Position numbers and translations under genes: made by a program. A DNA stretch of 38,809 nucleotides from the NCBI GenBank assembly GCA_045807945.1, contig JBJMGI010000013.1:1-38809 (forward strand). Reading direction: 5' to 3'. The DNA comes from CAVQGF01 sp045807945 (lineage in GTDB: Bacteria > Acidobacteriota > Terriglobia > Terriglobales > Acidobacteriaceae). Below the pieces are notes generated by a model. That model was given only the letters and a program-made list of their open reading frames with translations, ran no database searches and was not told the DNA's origin. Positions 7,886-15,483 of the stretch are shown piece by piece (position 1 is the stretch's first letter; each line of letters starts with the position of its first letter).

Positions 7886-9103
7886 TTATTGCAGATTCAT
7901 CCGCTGGTAATCCTGTGGGACGGCGGTGCCGATGCGATGGCCATCCCAGTAGAGCACCAGACCCGGATCATCTTTCTTGGTGACCACCAGTAAACCATCG
8001 CCAGCAGGATTAACGGGTGCTGCCTTCCATTGCGTCGAGTTCCAGTTGTACTTGGAGAATTTAGAGGCTACGACAAGCTTCGGATATTTGGTGTCGTAAA
8101 CGACTTTGTCGCCGGAGATAACGGAAACGCGCATAGTTCCGGCCTCGTTGGTGAATAGGTAGATGACATCGCGAGGATTGCTCTGGCCCGAATAATCGCC
8201 GGCGACGCGTCCTTGCACCTTGAGGCCCTGGCCGCGAACCCAGGCAGCGACATCGGGATCAAAATCTTCAGGAGTAACGAGCCGCCAGCCGTTTAAGGAG
8301 CCCAGCTTAGTCGCATCGAGCGGTAATACACCTTCCGGCAGTGCGTTCGTGCCGGCCTGCGCTTTCAGCTCGGCAATCGTCTGGTCAGGTTTGCGTGCCT
8401 GCGCGACGAAAATCGCGAGCCCTGCCAGCAGGACCGTAGCCACCGCGACCTTGCCCACGATGCTGCTGCCTTCGCGTTCGTAGGCGCGCACCTTCACCGT
8501 TTCCGCACCAGGCATCGCCTGCAGCTGGAGCGCGAGCTTGCTCATGTTCTGCACATGGTCCATCACGTGCGCAGATGTTGACGGGGTCGGAATCACAAGT
8601 TCGCTGAGCTCGATGCTGCCATTCGAGATTGCGAGAAAAGTCTTCGATGAACAGCACAACTTCTGCATCAGCATCAGAGCTTGTTTGCCACCGACGAACA
8701 TCTTGGCTTGCGCCATGTGGTCAGTCTTGGTGGTGAAGCGCGCGTCGAACATGTCGTCGCCGGTGCGGACGAGAGTGCGGCCTTCGCCGCTGGCCTGCGC
8801 ACCTTTCGGAGAGATCGTCAGCGTGAAATTCGCCGGGGCGGACATGCGGATGTTCAGCCCAGGCGTGTTCTCGTCGTAGGAGAAGCGCACCATTGCCGGG
8901 AACTTGTCTTTGCTGCCGGAGACGACGAGGTCAGCGCCGTCGCGGAAGGTTTCGCCTTTCAAGGCGCTTTGCAGGCGCTGGGCGTCTTGCGCAACGTCAC
9001 TATAGCCGCGGAAGGTAGAGCTCTTGCGAACGAAATGGATGGTCGCACCGATAAGCAGCACGATGACAGCCAGCAGCACGAAGATCGGATGAAACGTGAC
9101 CAT
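7886..9103 (-). CDS. Hypothetical membrane protein with two membrane segments
   Basis: The 405-residue product is not recognised. A hydrophobic segment at about residues 5-24 anchors the N-terminus. It is followed by a hydrophilic region of about 190 residues with many beta-type strands. A second membrane segment lies at about 215-236 and is followed by a region of about 165 residues that may hold a small beta domain. A Cys-Cys pair occurs near residues 150-151. The frame is open upstream to 9460, but that part is antisense to the yqeY-like gene, so the ATG at 9103 was chosen. No strong ribosome binding site is seen. The gene is divergent from the yqeY-like gene and lies downstream of nothing that suggests a function. 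Confidence 0.72.
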   Translation of the reverse strand: MVTFHPIFVLLAVIVLLIGATIHFVRKSSTFRGYSDVAQDAQRLQSALKGETFRDGADLVVSGSKDKFPAMVRFSYDENTPGLNIRMSAPANFTLTISPKGAQASGEGRTLVRTGDDMFDARFTTKTDHMAQAKMFVGGKQALMLMQKLCCSSKTFLAISNGSIELSELVIPTPSTSAHVMDHVQNMSKLALQLQAMPGAETVKVRAYEREGSSIVGKVAVATVLLAGLAIFVAQARKPDQTIAELKAQAGTNALPEGVLPLDATKLGSLNGWRLVTPEDFDPDVAAWVRGQGLKVQGRVAGDYSGQSNPRDVIYLFTNEAGTMRVSVISGDKVVYDTKYPKLVVASKFSKYNWNSTQWKAAPVNPAGDGLLVVTKKDDPGLVLYWDGHRIGTAVPQDYQRMNLQ

Positions 9104-9209
9104 AAGGCGAGGGTCCTGTGTGTGGCGCGAATCATATCGTGAACAAAGGGTGGATTCAATCGCTCTCTGGAGCGCGCCTTCATTTATATTGAGGACGGAA
9201 AACTCCTTT

Positions 9210-9662
9210 ATGGCAATCGCAGAACAGATCGAACAGCACATCAAAGACGCGATGCGCGCCCGCGACGAACACAAGCTCACCACGCTGCGCATGGTGAAAT
9301 CAGCCCTGAAGAGCAAAGAGATCGATAAGCGGTCGCCGCTCGATGAAAAAGAGACGCTCGCCGTCCTAAGCACACTCATCAAGCAGCGCAAGGATTCGGT
9401 AGAGCAGTTCACCAAAGGCGGGCGGCCGGAGCTGGCAGCGAAGGAAGAGACGGAGATCACGCTGATCGAGAGTTACATGCCCAAAGCAGTCGGCGAAGCC
9501 GAGGTCACCGCGACAGTGAAGGCGGTGATCGCCGAGATGGGCTCGCCGACCATGAAAGATATGGGAAACGTGATGAAGGCGACCATGGCAAAGTTCGGCG
9601 GGGCCCGAGTCGACGGAAAGCTGGTCAGCGAGACGGTAAAGCGGGAGTTGGCGGGGAAATGA
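9210..9662 (+). CDS. GatB/YqeY domain protein
   Basis: The 150-residue product matches the YqeY family in full: an N-terminal helical part with A-M-R-A-R-D-x-x-K-L-T-T-L-R-M, and a C-terminal part with G-S-P-T-M-K-D-M-G-N-V-M-K, similar to the tail of GatB, the amidotransferase subunit that contacts tRNA. YqeY proteins are proposed to bind tRNA, but their role is not settled. The start is the ATG at 9210, with GGAA at 9197-9200 as a modest ribosome binding site; the upstream extension in frame is not family-like. It overlaps the next gene by 4 bases (ATGA), which starts a three-gene operon ending in rnhA. Confidence 0.9.
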   Translation: MAIAEQIEQHIKDAMRARDEHKLTTLRMVKSALKSKEIDKRSPLDEKETLAVLSTLIKQRKDSVEQFTKGGRPELAAKEETEITLIESYMPKAVGEAEVTATVKAVIAEMGSPTMKDMGNVMKATMAKFGGARVDGKLVSETVKRELAGK

Positions 9663-10087
9663 TGACTCCGCGGCTCAAGGCCTGGTTGCTTTCCTTAGAG
9701 ACTCTTTTGGTTCCCGTTTTGCTCATTTTCCCCGTAATGGCTTTTTCCGGTTTCGGTCCCTGCGGGCCGAGCAATCTTTGGGGAATCGTCCTCTGGGGCG
9801 TCTCCGCTGGCGTGTCTGGGGCCGCAGCGATTTACGTTTTGCATAAATCACATCAGAGCGGCCAGAGAGACTGGATGAGCATTGTCCGCTTTCCACTCTG
9901 GGTAGCGGGTGCATTGTTTCTTGCGATAAGCGGCGTGATCTTATTCTTCACTGTGCGCGGCATGTTGTACGACGTAGCCACGCATCTCTGGTGGTTCTTC
10001 CTCTTCCTCGTCATTACGCTGGGCGTGGGACTCATGTGGATTTACCTGCGAAAGACACCTCGCCGAGAAGTAACTTCTCTGAAATGA
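9659..10087 (+). CDS. Small integral membrane protein of unknown function
   Basis: The 142-residue product has four hydrophobic segments, at about residues 10-32, 40-62, 78-102 and 108-131, with a short basic C-terminal tail. It has no motif that I recognise. The ATG overlaps the TGA of the yqeY-like gene (ATGA), and its own stop overlaps the start of rnhA in the same way. Its expression is therefore coupled to these neighbours, although no functional link is obvious. Confidence 0.75.
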   Translation: MMTPRLKAWLLSLETLLVPVLLIFPVMAFSGFGPCGPSNLWGIVLWGVSAGVSGAAAIYVLHKSHQSGQRDWMSIVRFPLWVAGALFLAISGVILFFTVRGMLYDVATHLWWFFLFLVITLGVGLMWIYLRKTPRREVTSLK

Positions 10088-10545
10088 AAAAAGTAATCAT
10101 CAGTACCGATGGAGCCTGCATCGGAAATCCGGGCCCGGGGGGATGGGCGTGCGTGCTGCGCTTCGGGCAGCATATCGGCGAACTTTATGGCTGCGACCCG
10201 AAGACCACCAACAACCGTATGGAACTTACGGCGGTGATCCGCGGCCTGGAAGCGCTGAAGGAACCTTCCGAAGTTTCACTCTCCATCGACTCGCAATATG
10301 TGCAGCTCGGGATCAGCGAGTGGATCCACAAATGGAAACGCAACGGCTGGCGGACTTCCACAAAGAAAGATGTCCTAAACAAAGAGCTGTGGATGGAACT
10401 CGACGCGATGGTCGCGGAGCACAAGATTCGCTGGGAGTGGGTGAAGGGACACGCGCAGCACGCGGACAACAACCGCTGCGACGAGCTTGCGAACCGCGCC
10501 GCCCGCGAGCAGGTCTCGTCAGGCGGCGTGGTGATGGTCTCGTAA
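10084..10545 (+). CDS. rnhA: Ribonuclease HI
   Basis: The 153-residue product has the classical type 1 RNase H fold signature. Near the start is S-T-D-G-A-C-x-G-N-P-G-P-G-G-W. The catalytic acids are Asp9, Glu47 (N-R-M-E-L), Asp69 (S-I-D-S-Q-Y) and Asp133 (R-C-D-E-L-A), with the loop His at about 123 (V-K-G-H-A). The basic protrusion with K-W-K-R-N-G-W is present. It degrades the RNA strand of RNA-DNA hybrids. The ATG at 10084 overlaps the stop of the preceding membrane protein. Its stop abuts, without a gap, the stop of the convergent P460 gene, so there is no room for a separate terminator. Confidence 0.95.
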   Translation: MKKVIISTDGACIGNPGPGGWACVLRFGQHIGELYGCDPKTTNNRMELTAVIRGLEALKEPSEVSLSIDSQYVQLGISEWIHKWKRNGWRTSTKKDVLNKELWMELDAMVAEHKIRWEWVKGHAQHADNNRCDELANRAAREQVSSGGVVMVS

Positions 10546-11517
10546 CTACTTCTTGCTGAGCTCGGCGATGCGCTTCTCGGCGCTGGAGCGGACCTGCTTC
10601 TTGTCGTCGGGCGAAAGTTTTGTGTCGCTGTCCACGAGAGATAAAGCCTTCTGCGAAGCTTCGATGGCGGGCTGCGACTGCGAAGCCATCTTGTAGACGT
10701 CGCCGAGATCGTCGTAAGCCTGCGCTGACATCGGATATTCCTTCGTCATCAAAGTGACCACTTCAATCGCCTCATTCATCTTTTTATCTTTTGCGAGTGA
10801 GCCGGCGGTGTTCTCGAGCGCACTCATGTCCATCAAATCGGATTCGGGATTGAGTTTGCGATCTTCGTGATAAGCCGCTTCGGCTTTGTCCCATCCGGAG
10901 TTCACGATCATTTTTTCGAAGCGCGTCTGGTTGAGGGGGACATGAACTCCCGGCTTGATCAAACCCGTCTCGACGGCGAAATCTAGCAGCGTGGGATAGA
11001 ACTGCACAAAAGTATTTTCGACCGCGGCATTCGCTGTATGGCACTTTAGGCAGGCAGTGCTGGAGACTGGGTCGGCCTCTTTATCCTTCGCGTCATAGTT
11101 GTAGTAGGTCCACTGCTGCGGACGGGTGGAATCTTTTACCTCGACGTCCCAACCCATTAGCGAATTCTGATAGTGGCCGCCCTTGTTAATGGAGCCATGC
11201 GTTGCCGGCTGCACCATCTCGAGTACGAACTGCGTCTTGTCCGGCCACTTGCCGGTGGACTTAAAGGTTTTGTAAGCCTCAGGCGGCACGAAGACGTTCG
11301 TGAACATGGGGTGCGCGGTGACCCCGGTGGAGTAATTCATGCCGAGTCCGGAGGTGAGGAAGAACCATTCGCGGTAGTTGGGAGGCAGTACCAGCTTGCC
11401 GTCTTTGGTGTAGTTAGGCTGGTTTTCATTTTGGTTCGCAGCAGAAACTTTGGAAGCGTGAGTGGCGATCATCACAGAAGCAGCCAGCACGCATGTGAGT
11501 AATAGGATCTTTTTCAT
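10546..11517 (-). CDS. Exported cytochrome P460-like protein with TPR-like C-terminus
   Basis: The 323-residue product has a signal peptide (about 1-27). The first half matches the cytochrome P460 family: an N-terminal stretch with P-P-N-Y-R-E-W-F-F, a T-N-V-F-V-P-P-E-A-Y segment, and the c-type haem site C-L-K-C-H at residues 156-160. The haem would be attached in the periplasm. The last 110 residues or so look like TPR-like helical repeats (E-Y-P-x-S-A-Q-A-Y-D-D-L-G-D-V-Y). P460 proteins oxidise hydroxylamine or, in the related cytochromes c'-beta, bind NO; which applies here is unknown. The ATG at 11517 is used because AGGAGAGG lies just upstream. The gene is divergent from an AraC-type regulator. 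Confidence 0.8.
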   Translation of the reverse strand: MKKILLLTCVLAASVMIATHASKVSAANQNENQPNYTKDGKLVLPPNYREWFFLTSGLGMNYSTGVTAHPMFTNVFVPPEAYKTFKSTGKWPDKTQFVLEMVQPATHGSINKGGHYQNSLMGWDVEVKDSTRPQQWTYYNYDAKDKEADPVSSTACLKCHTANAAVENTFVQFYPTLLDFAVETGLIKPGVHVPLNQTRFEKMIVNSGWDKAEAAYHEDRKLNPESDLMDMSALENTAGSLAKDKKMNEAIEVVTLMTKEYPMSAQAYDDLGDVYKMASQSQPAIEASQKALSLVDSDTKLSPDDKKQVRSSAEKRIAELSKK

Positions 11518-11597
11518 AACCTCTCCTGAACAAACCGCGGGAATATGCACCGGGAGAATATGATTGTCCCATTCGCGAAAACCGGCGTCTTGGACGA

Positions 11598-12491
11598 ATG
11601 AAACACGCTATCGGTATCACTTTCATCCCGTCTAACCGGCAGATCAACCCTATGACTAGAAGGCCTACCAGCGGGATCGGGTTCTACGGCGCGGTGGGCG
11701 GCCGGCTGGAAGTTGCCGGGGCAACGATGTTCCGAAATGTGCACAAGCAGGCCTCTGTGGTCCCCGAGCACGAGCACCCGCAGGCCTACTTTGCACTGTT
11801 GCTGCAGGGGAATTATCGCGAGCCAGGCCGCGGAGAGGAGACCTACTTCACTCCTTTTACCGCTGCTTACCAGCCGGAGGGAACACGCCATCGCGGGAAA
11901 GTCGAAGATTGCGGATGCGATTTTTTCACGATCGAGCTAGACCCCGAGATGCTGCGCGAGACGGATCTTGCTAAGCGGCTGACCGACCCGGTCTTTGAAT
12001 GCGACGGCGGCCGATTGCTGTGGCTGATGTTGCAACTTTTCTCCGAGTACTGCGAGCAGGAACACTGCTGCTCGCTCACTTGCGAGAGTCTATTGCTGGA
12101 ACTGTTTGGCTGCACGGCGAAGAGCCGCGCCCTCTCCCCGGCGGAAGAATCTTCACGTTGGCGGATGCTGCGGGAAAAAATCCACGACGATTTTCGCGAA
12201 TCGCTGCGGGTCAAGGATCTCGCGGAAGTGGCAGGCATTCATCCGGTGCACGCGGCGCGCATCTTCCGGAAATATTCGGGGCGCACGCCGGGAGAATATC
12301 TGCAGAACCTGCGAGTGCAGGCTGCATGCAGGATGATCGCCGAGGATTCTGCGAGTCTTTGCACCGTTGCCGCACAGTCGGGATTCGCAGATCAAAGCCA
12401 TATGAACCGGATCTTCAAGCGCGTGGTCGGCGCGACACCCGGCGCGTTCCAGCGCCAGCTCGAAAAGAGCAATTCCGCCGCAGCGACCTAG
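11598..12491 (+). CDS. AraC family transcriptional regulator
   Basis: The 297-residue product has an N-terminal cupin-like ligand domain (E-H-E-H-P-Q-A-Y-F-A-L-L-L-Q-G at about residues 57-71) and a C-terminal AraC DNA-binding domain with two helix-turn-helix motifs from about residue 190. The signatures seen are L-R-V-K-D-L-A-E-V-A-G-I-H-P-V-H-A-A-R-I-F-R and the second-helix part S-G-F-A-D-Q-S-H-M-N-R-I-F-K-R. The ATG at 11652 is an alternative start that gives a more typical N-terminus; neither has a strong ribosome binding site. It is divergent from the P460 gene with 80 bases between them, which makes that gene a likely target. The inducer is unknown. Confidence 0.88.
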   Translation: MKHAIGITFIPSNRQINPMTRRPTSGIGFYGAVGGRLEVAGATMFRNVHKQASVVPEHEHPQAYFALLLQGNYREPGRGEETYFTPFTAAYQPEGTRHRGKVEDCGCDFFTIELDPEMLRETDLAKRLTDPVFECDGGRLLWLMLQLFSEYCEQEHCCSLTCESLLLELFGCTAKSRALSPAEESSRWRMLREKIHDDFRESLRVKDLAEVAGIHPVHAARIFRKYSGRTPGEYLQNLRVQAACRMIAEDSASLCTVAAQSGFADQSHMNRIFKRVVGATPGAFQRQLEKSNSAAAT

Positions 12492-12513
12492 CCTTTCGCC
12501 TCATACGCGCGCC

Positions 12514-12541
12514 TTGCCACGCGGTTCCACATCCGTTACAA
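12514..12541 (+). promoter_or_regulatory. Possible promoter for the NTF2-like gene
   Basis: TTGCCA at 12514-12519 and TTACAA at 12536-12541 are spaced by 16 bases. The second hexamer lies 8 bases before the ATG at 12550, so the transcript would have almost no leader. No ribosome binding site is visible. Confidence 0.35.
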
Positions 12542-12549
12542 ACGTTCGC

Positions 12550-12990
12550 ATGAAGACAGCAGCCAGGTTCGTCGTTGTTCTGTTTCTCCTTCTCGGCATG
12601 GCGCCGTCGATGAAGGCGTCTGACAAGGATGCCAACACAATCGTTGCATTGGAGAACAAATGGGCTCAAGCCGCCAAAACGGGTGATGCTGCAGCCGTAC
12701 GGCCGATGCTCGCGGAGACGTTTGTAACTACCGACGTGAGCGGCCACTCCTACAGCAAGCAAGAGCTGCTGCAGACGTTGAAAGGCGGCAAATGGGAATA
12801 CAACGCGATCAGCGATGTCAAGGTGCGCGTGTATGGCGATACGGCGATCGCCACCGGGGGATGGGCGGGCAAAGGAATTGATGGCGACGGGACACACGTC
12901 GAACGGCGCGAGCGCTGGACCGATACCTGGGTGAGGATCGCAGGCAAGTGGCAGTGCGTCGCCAGCCATGCCTCTGAGGTACGGCAATGA
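12550..12990 (+). CDS. Exported NTF2-like (SnoaL/DUF4440 type) protein
   Basis: The 146-residue product starts with a signal peptide (about 1-23). The rest fits the NTF2-like fold as in DUF4440/SnoaL proteins: an N-terminal helix with L-E-N-K-W-A-Q-A-A-K-T-G-D-A-A-A-V, the F-V-T-T-D strand, and a C-terminal R-W-T-D-T-W-V-R-I-A-G-K-W-Q-C-V-A-S-H. This fold forms a cone-shaped pocket used by enzymes and binding proteins of many kinds; no specific reaction can be assigned. The ATG at 12550 is used because it opens directly into the signal peptide. Confidence 0.82.
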   Translation: MKTAARFVVVLFLLLGMAPSMKASDKDANTIVALENKWAQAAKTGDAAAVRPMLAETFVTTDVSGHSYSKQELLQTLKGGKWEYNAISDVKVRVYGDTAIATGGWAGKGIDGDGTHVERRERWTDTWVRIAGKWQCVASHASEVRQ

Positions 12991-13028
12991 AGATTGCACC
13001 CGTTGCTTCCGTGGTTTAGTTTTTCTGC

Positions 13029-13421
13029 ATGGCAAAGACTGTTCCCATCGGCTCGAAAGGCGAAGCGCGGCAGACGGTGGAGTTCAAGCACACCTTATCC
13101 GCACACCACGAACAACTGCCGCCTGTGTACTCGACTCCCGACATGATCCGCTTGATGGAGATTGCGGCGTTCCACGCGCTGTATCCGTTCTGCGATGAAG
13201 GCGAGCTGAACGTCGGCACGCACATCAACATTGAGCACCGGGCGGCCACCGGAATCGGCGCCAAGGTGCTGGCGACGGCGGAGCTGGAATCGTTCGACGG
13301 CCGCTTTTACTCGTTTCGCGTGACTGCGCACGATGGCAAGCAGGAGATCGGGCGGGGTACGGTGGGGCGCGCAGTCATCAAGCTCGCGCAATTCATGGTC
13401 AAGATGAACGGCGGCAGCTAA
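13029..13421 (+). CDS. FlK-like hotdog-fold thioesterase family protein
   Basis: The 130-residue product fits the hotdog fold. The segment T-P-D-M-I-R-L-M-E (about 37-45) and the motif V-G-T-H-I-N-I-E-H-R-A-A-T (about 62-74) resemble the fluoroacetyl-CoA thioesterase FlK subgroup, in which Thr, Glu and His near these sites act on the thioester. The true substrate in this organism is unknown and need not be fluoroacetyl-CoA. It is transcribed alone, in the same direction as its neighbours. No good ribosome binding site precedes the ATG. Confidence 0.82.
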   Translation: MAKTVPIGSKGEARQTVEFKHTLSAHHEQLPPVYSTPDMIRLMEIAAFHALYPFCDEGELNVGTHINIEHRAATGIGAKVLATAELESFDGRFYSFRVTAHDGKQEIGRGTVGRAVIKLAQFMVKMNGGS

Positions 13422-13469
13422 CCGAATCTGGGGCGAAGCGTCTATCCGGCGTTACGGATGGAGAGCTTT

Positions 13470-14537
13470 ATGAAGCAGAATCCCACGCAAAGCGCGCGCC
13501 TGCGCAGCTGGTTCACCCTCGCACTTCTAATCGTTTCTATCGTTGCGTTTTCGCGGACGCTCTTCGCGGCTGAACTTGAAGACCGTACGCAAAAGGATAT
13601 CCAGGTGAAGCCGGGAACAACCCTGTTCCTGGATGCAGATTTCGGCGGCGTTGAGGTGAAGGCCGCGACAGGGAACACCGTTCACGTGGATGTGTATCGG
13701 AAAGTGGAAGCGTCTACGAAAGAGGAGGCACAGCGCATCCTCGATGACTACAGCCTGACCTCAACGAACGAAGGAGACCAACTCCATCTGCGAGGAGAAT
13801 TCAAGACCGGGTGGGGACCGTATCGCGGTAGCGGACGCCATAATCATTGTCACAACGACCAATGCCTAACGTACGCCGATAGCCTGCGCGAATTCCAGTA
13901 TGTGTTGTCGGTACCGACTCAATTGAATCTGCATATCCGGACCGAAGCCGGCGAAGTTACGGTGCCGGACGTGGGCGGCGCACTCGACATTGAAACGTCG
14001 GCGGGCGGGATCGAGGCGGGGAATGTGGCGCGCGAAGCGAGCCTGCGGACAGCGGGCGGAAGCATCCGGGTCGGGAAGATCGGCGGGCGGGCAACACTCG
14101 ACACCGCAGGCGGGAATATCGAATCCGGCGACATCAATGGCGACGCTGATGTGAACACAGCCGGCGGCTCGATCAGGCTGGGCAAAGTGAATGGCCCGGT
14201 GAAGGCGAAAACCGCCGGAGGCGAGATCAGGATCGAATCCGCAACCGGCAGCGTGAATGCAAAGACCGTGGGCGGCTCCATCTCAGCAAGCCTCTCGAAG
14301 CTCCAGGGCGCGAGCTCGCTGGAAACGCTCGCCGGTAACGTGACTTTGTATCTGCCGCCAGACGTGAAGGCGAACATACAGGCTGAGACACGCGGCGCGG
14401 GAGACGAGATAGAAAACGAGTTCGCTCCCGACCAGGATGAAGGCCATCGCGCTGGCGTGCCGATCAATGGAGGCGGTCCAGAGGTCTTTCTGAAAGCTTC
14501 TTATGGCCGGGTACAGGTGAGGAAGAATACTTTTTAA
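13470..14537 (+). CDS. Exported DUF4097-type beta-helix protein
   Basis: The 355-residue product has a signal peptide (about 1-34, ending F-A-A-E). The body is a series of short beta repeats with the pattern T-A-G-G-x-I-x-x-G-x-I-x-G, for example around residues 185-280, which fold as a right-handed beta-solenoid as in DUF4097 proteins (putative adhesins). A His- and Cys-bearing segment, G-R-H-N-H-C-H-N-D-Q-C, occurs at about residues 123-133 and might bind metal. The ATG at 13470 is preferred, with GGAGAG at 13460-13465 as ribosome binding site; an in-frame ATG at 13458 lies just upstream. Its last bases overlap the convergent small gene by 4. Confidence 0.82.
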   Translation: MKQNPTQSARLRSWFTLALLIVSIVAFSRTLFAAELEDRTQKDIQVKPGTTLFLDADFGGVEVKAATGNTVHVDVYRKVEASTKEEAQRILDDYSLTSTNEGDQLHLRGEFKTGWGPYRGSGRHNHCHNDQCLTYADSLREFQYVLSVPTQLNLHIRTEAGEVTVPDVGGALDIETSAGGIEAGNVAREASLRTAGGSIRVGKIGGRATLDTAGGNIESGDINGDADVNTAGGSIRLGKVNGPVKAKTAGGEIRIESATGSVNAKTVGGSISASLSKLQGASSLETLAGNVTLYLPPDVKANIQAETRGAGDEIENEFAPDQDEGHRAGVPINGGGPEVFLKASYGRVQVRKNTF

Positions 14538-14881
14538 GCTCTTACCTCTTCAATGAGTGATTCGCCAGAGGAGCGGTCTCCCGTTGTCCATTGCCACTTC
14601 TCATGCAGGCGGATGCGGCCATCGGGCAGCACCTCCGGCGTGGAGTGGCACTCGCCGCTCATGAACTCGCCGCGCACGTTCAGGTGCTGGTAGCGCATAT
14701 CGAGTGAATCGTCTTCGTTCACTTTTGCGATCAGCGTGCCGAGCGCGATCTCGCCTCCGCCGTAAGCCGCCCACACTACGCGCTCCTGCTGGTGGTAGTG
14801 GAAGTGAGTGGCCACGCTGACTTCGCCGTTGCTGCTGTTCGAGACGGAACGGAAGACGCGGCCTTCGTAGTCAATGGGCAT
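14534..14881 (-). CDS. Small conserved protein (often mislabelled N-acetylglutamate synthase)
   Basis: The 115-residue product resembles a small conserved family with the pattern Y-x-G-R-x-F-R-S-V-x-N-x-x-N-G-E-V-S near the N-terminus, M-R-Y-Q-H-L-N in the middle, and G-x-C-H-S-T-P-E-x-L-P-D-G-R-I-R-L-H-E-K-W-Q-W-T-x-G-D near the C-terminus. Some database entries call such proteins N-acetylglutamate synthase, but no GNAT acyltransferase motif is visible; the function is unknown. The likely fold is a beta barrel. The ATG at 14881 was chosen because TAGAAT lies 7 bases upstream and the longer open frame upstream is not protein-like. Confidence 0.75.
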   Translation of the reverse strand: MPIDYEGRVFRSVSNSSNGEVSVATHFHYHQQERVVWAAYGGGEIALGTLIAKVNEDDSLDMRYQHLNVRGEFMSGECHSTPEVLPDGRIRLHEKWQWTTGDRSSGESLIEEVRA

Positions 14882-14888
14882 TGTCTGG

Positions 14889-14894
14889 ATTCTA
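14889..14894 (-). promoter_or_regulatory. TAGAAT -10 element, predicted leaderless start
   Basis: TAGAAT on the minus strand ends 7 bases before the ATG at 14881, so transcription would begin at or next to the start codon. No ribosome binding site can fit between. The same arrangement is seen at tgt and larE. Confidence 0.45.
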
Positions 14895-15013
14895 ATCTGA
14901 GGACGCCTGACGGAGGGATCGAACCTGACCGTTCGCCCTCGGCATAATGCCCGAGGGTGCATGGGACGAATGCCCTATTGCTGGTTCAGCGATAAATAGA
15001 GAGACTCTAAGGG

Positions 15014-15457
15014 ATGCGAAATTCCCCCGCTCCCCTAGTGCCGAGCCTGCTTCCGAAAGGAGCGCGTCCCGAATCGTGGATGAACCACGCTTCGAAGACG
15101 AAACTCCGCGCGATGGCCGGCGGAGTAGGGTTGGCCGTTTTCGGATCGGCCGTGCTGGTTGAAAAGTTGTCGAAGCGGTCAGAAGGATCCAGCAAAGTTT
15201 TGATGGCGTGGAACGCAATCGCCGGTTTTGCCGCGGGATGGATGGCGATGAAGACGATCGACAGCGCGCGTGAGCGCCGTAAAACCGTGTCCGAGCGGCT
15301 GAAGATGATCGGCGAGTTGAACCACCACGTGCGCAACGCGCTGCAGAGCATCCAGCTCTCGGCTTACTCGACGCATGATCAGGAAATCATCGCCAGCGTA
15401 GGCGATTCGGTGCAGCGCATCGAGTGGGCGCTGCGCGAGATCGTCCCCGAACACTAG
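15014..15457 (+). CDS. Small membrane protein with an H-box (histidine-kinase dimerisation-like) segment
   Basis: The 147-residue product has two hydrophobic segments at about residues 33-51 and 62-80, then a helix with E-R-L-K-M-I-G-E-L-N-H-H-V-R-N-A-L-Q-S-I-Q-L (about 95-115). That helix resembles the H-box of sensor kinases, with His104 or His105 as possible phospho-acceptor, and a second helix follows to the end. No ATP-binding (HATPase) domain is present and none is encoded in the adjacent DNA. A later ATG at 15080 is an alternative start. Whether it is phosphorylated or only dimerises is unknown. The gene ends just before tgt. Confidence 0.65.
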   Translation: MRNSPAPLVPSLLPKGARPESWMNHASKTKLRAMAGGVGLAVFGSAVLVEKLSKRSEGSSKVLMAWNAIAGFAAGWMAMKTIDSARERRKTVSERLKMIGELNHHVRNALQSIQLSAYSTHDQEIIASVGDSVQRIEWALREIVPEH

Positions 15458-15463
15458 CGCACG

Positions 15464-15478
15464 GCTCATTTAGAATCG
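15464..15478 (+). promoter_or_regulatory. TAGAAT promoter element before tgt (shared 15-mer)
   Basis: GCTCATTTAGAATCG occurs here and again at 23689-23703 before the biotin carboxylase gene. TAGAAT (15471-15476) ends 7 bases before the GTG at 15484, which predicts a leaderless tgt transcript. No good -35 hexamer is visible. Confidence 0.5.
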
Positions 15479-15483
15479 AGCCG

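Noticed and set aside
9104..9460. Upstream extension of the two-segment membrane protein
   Set aside because: It is antisense to the yqeY-like gene and would put a non-homologous Ser-rich stretch before the natural membrane anchor.
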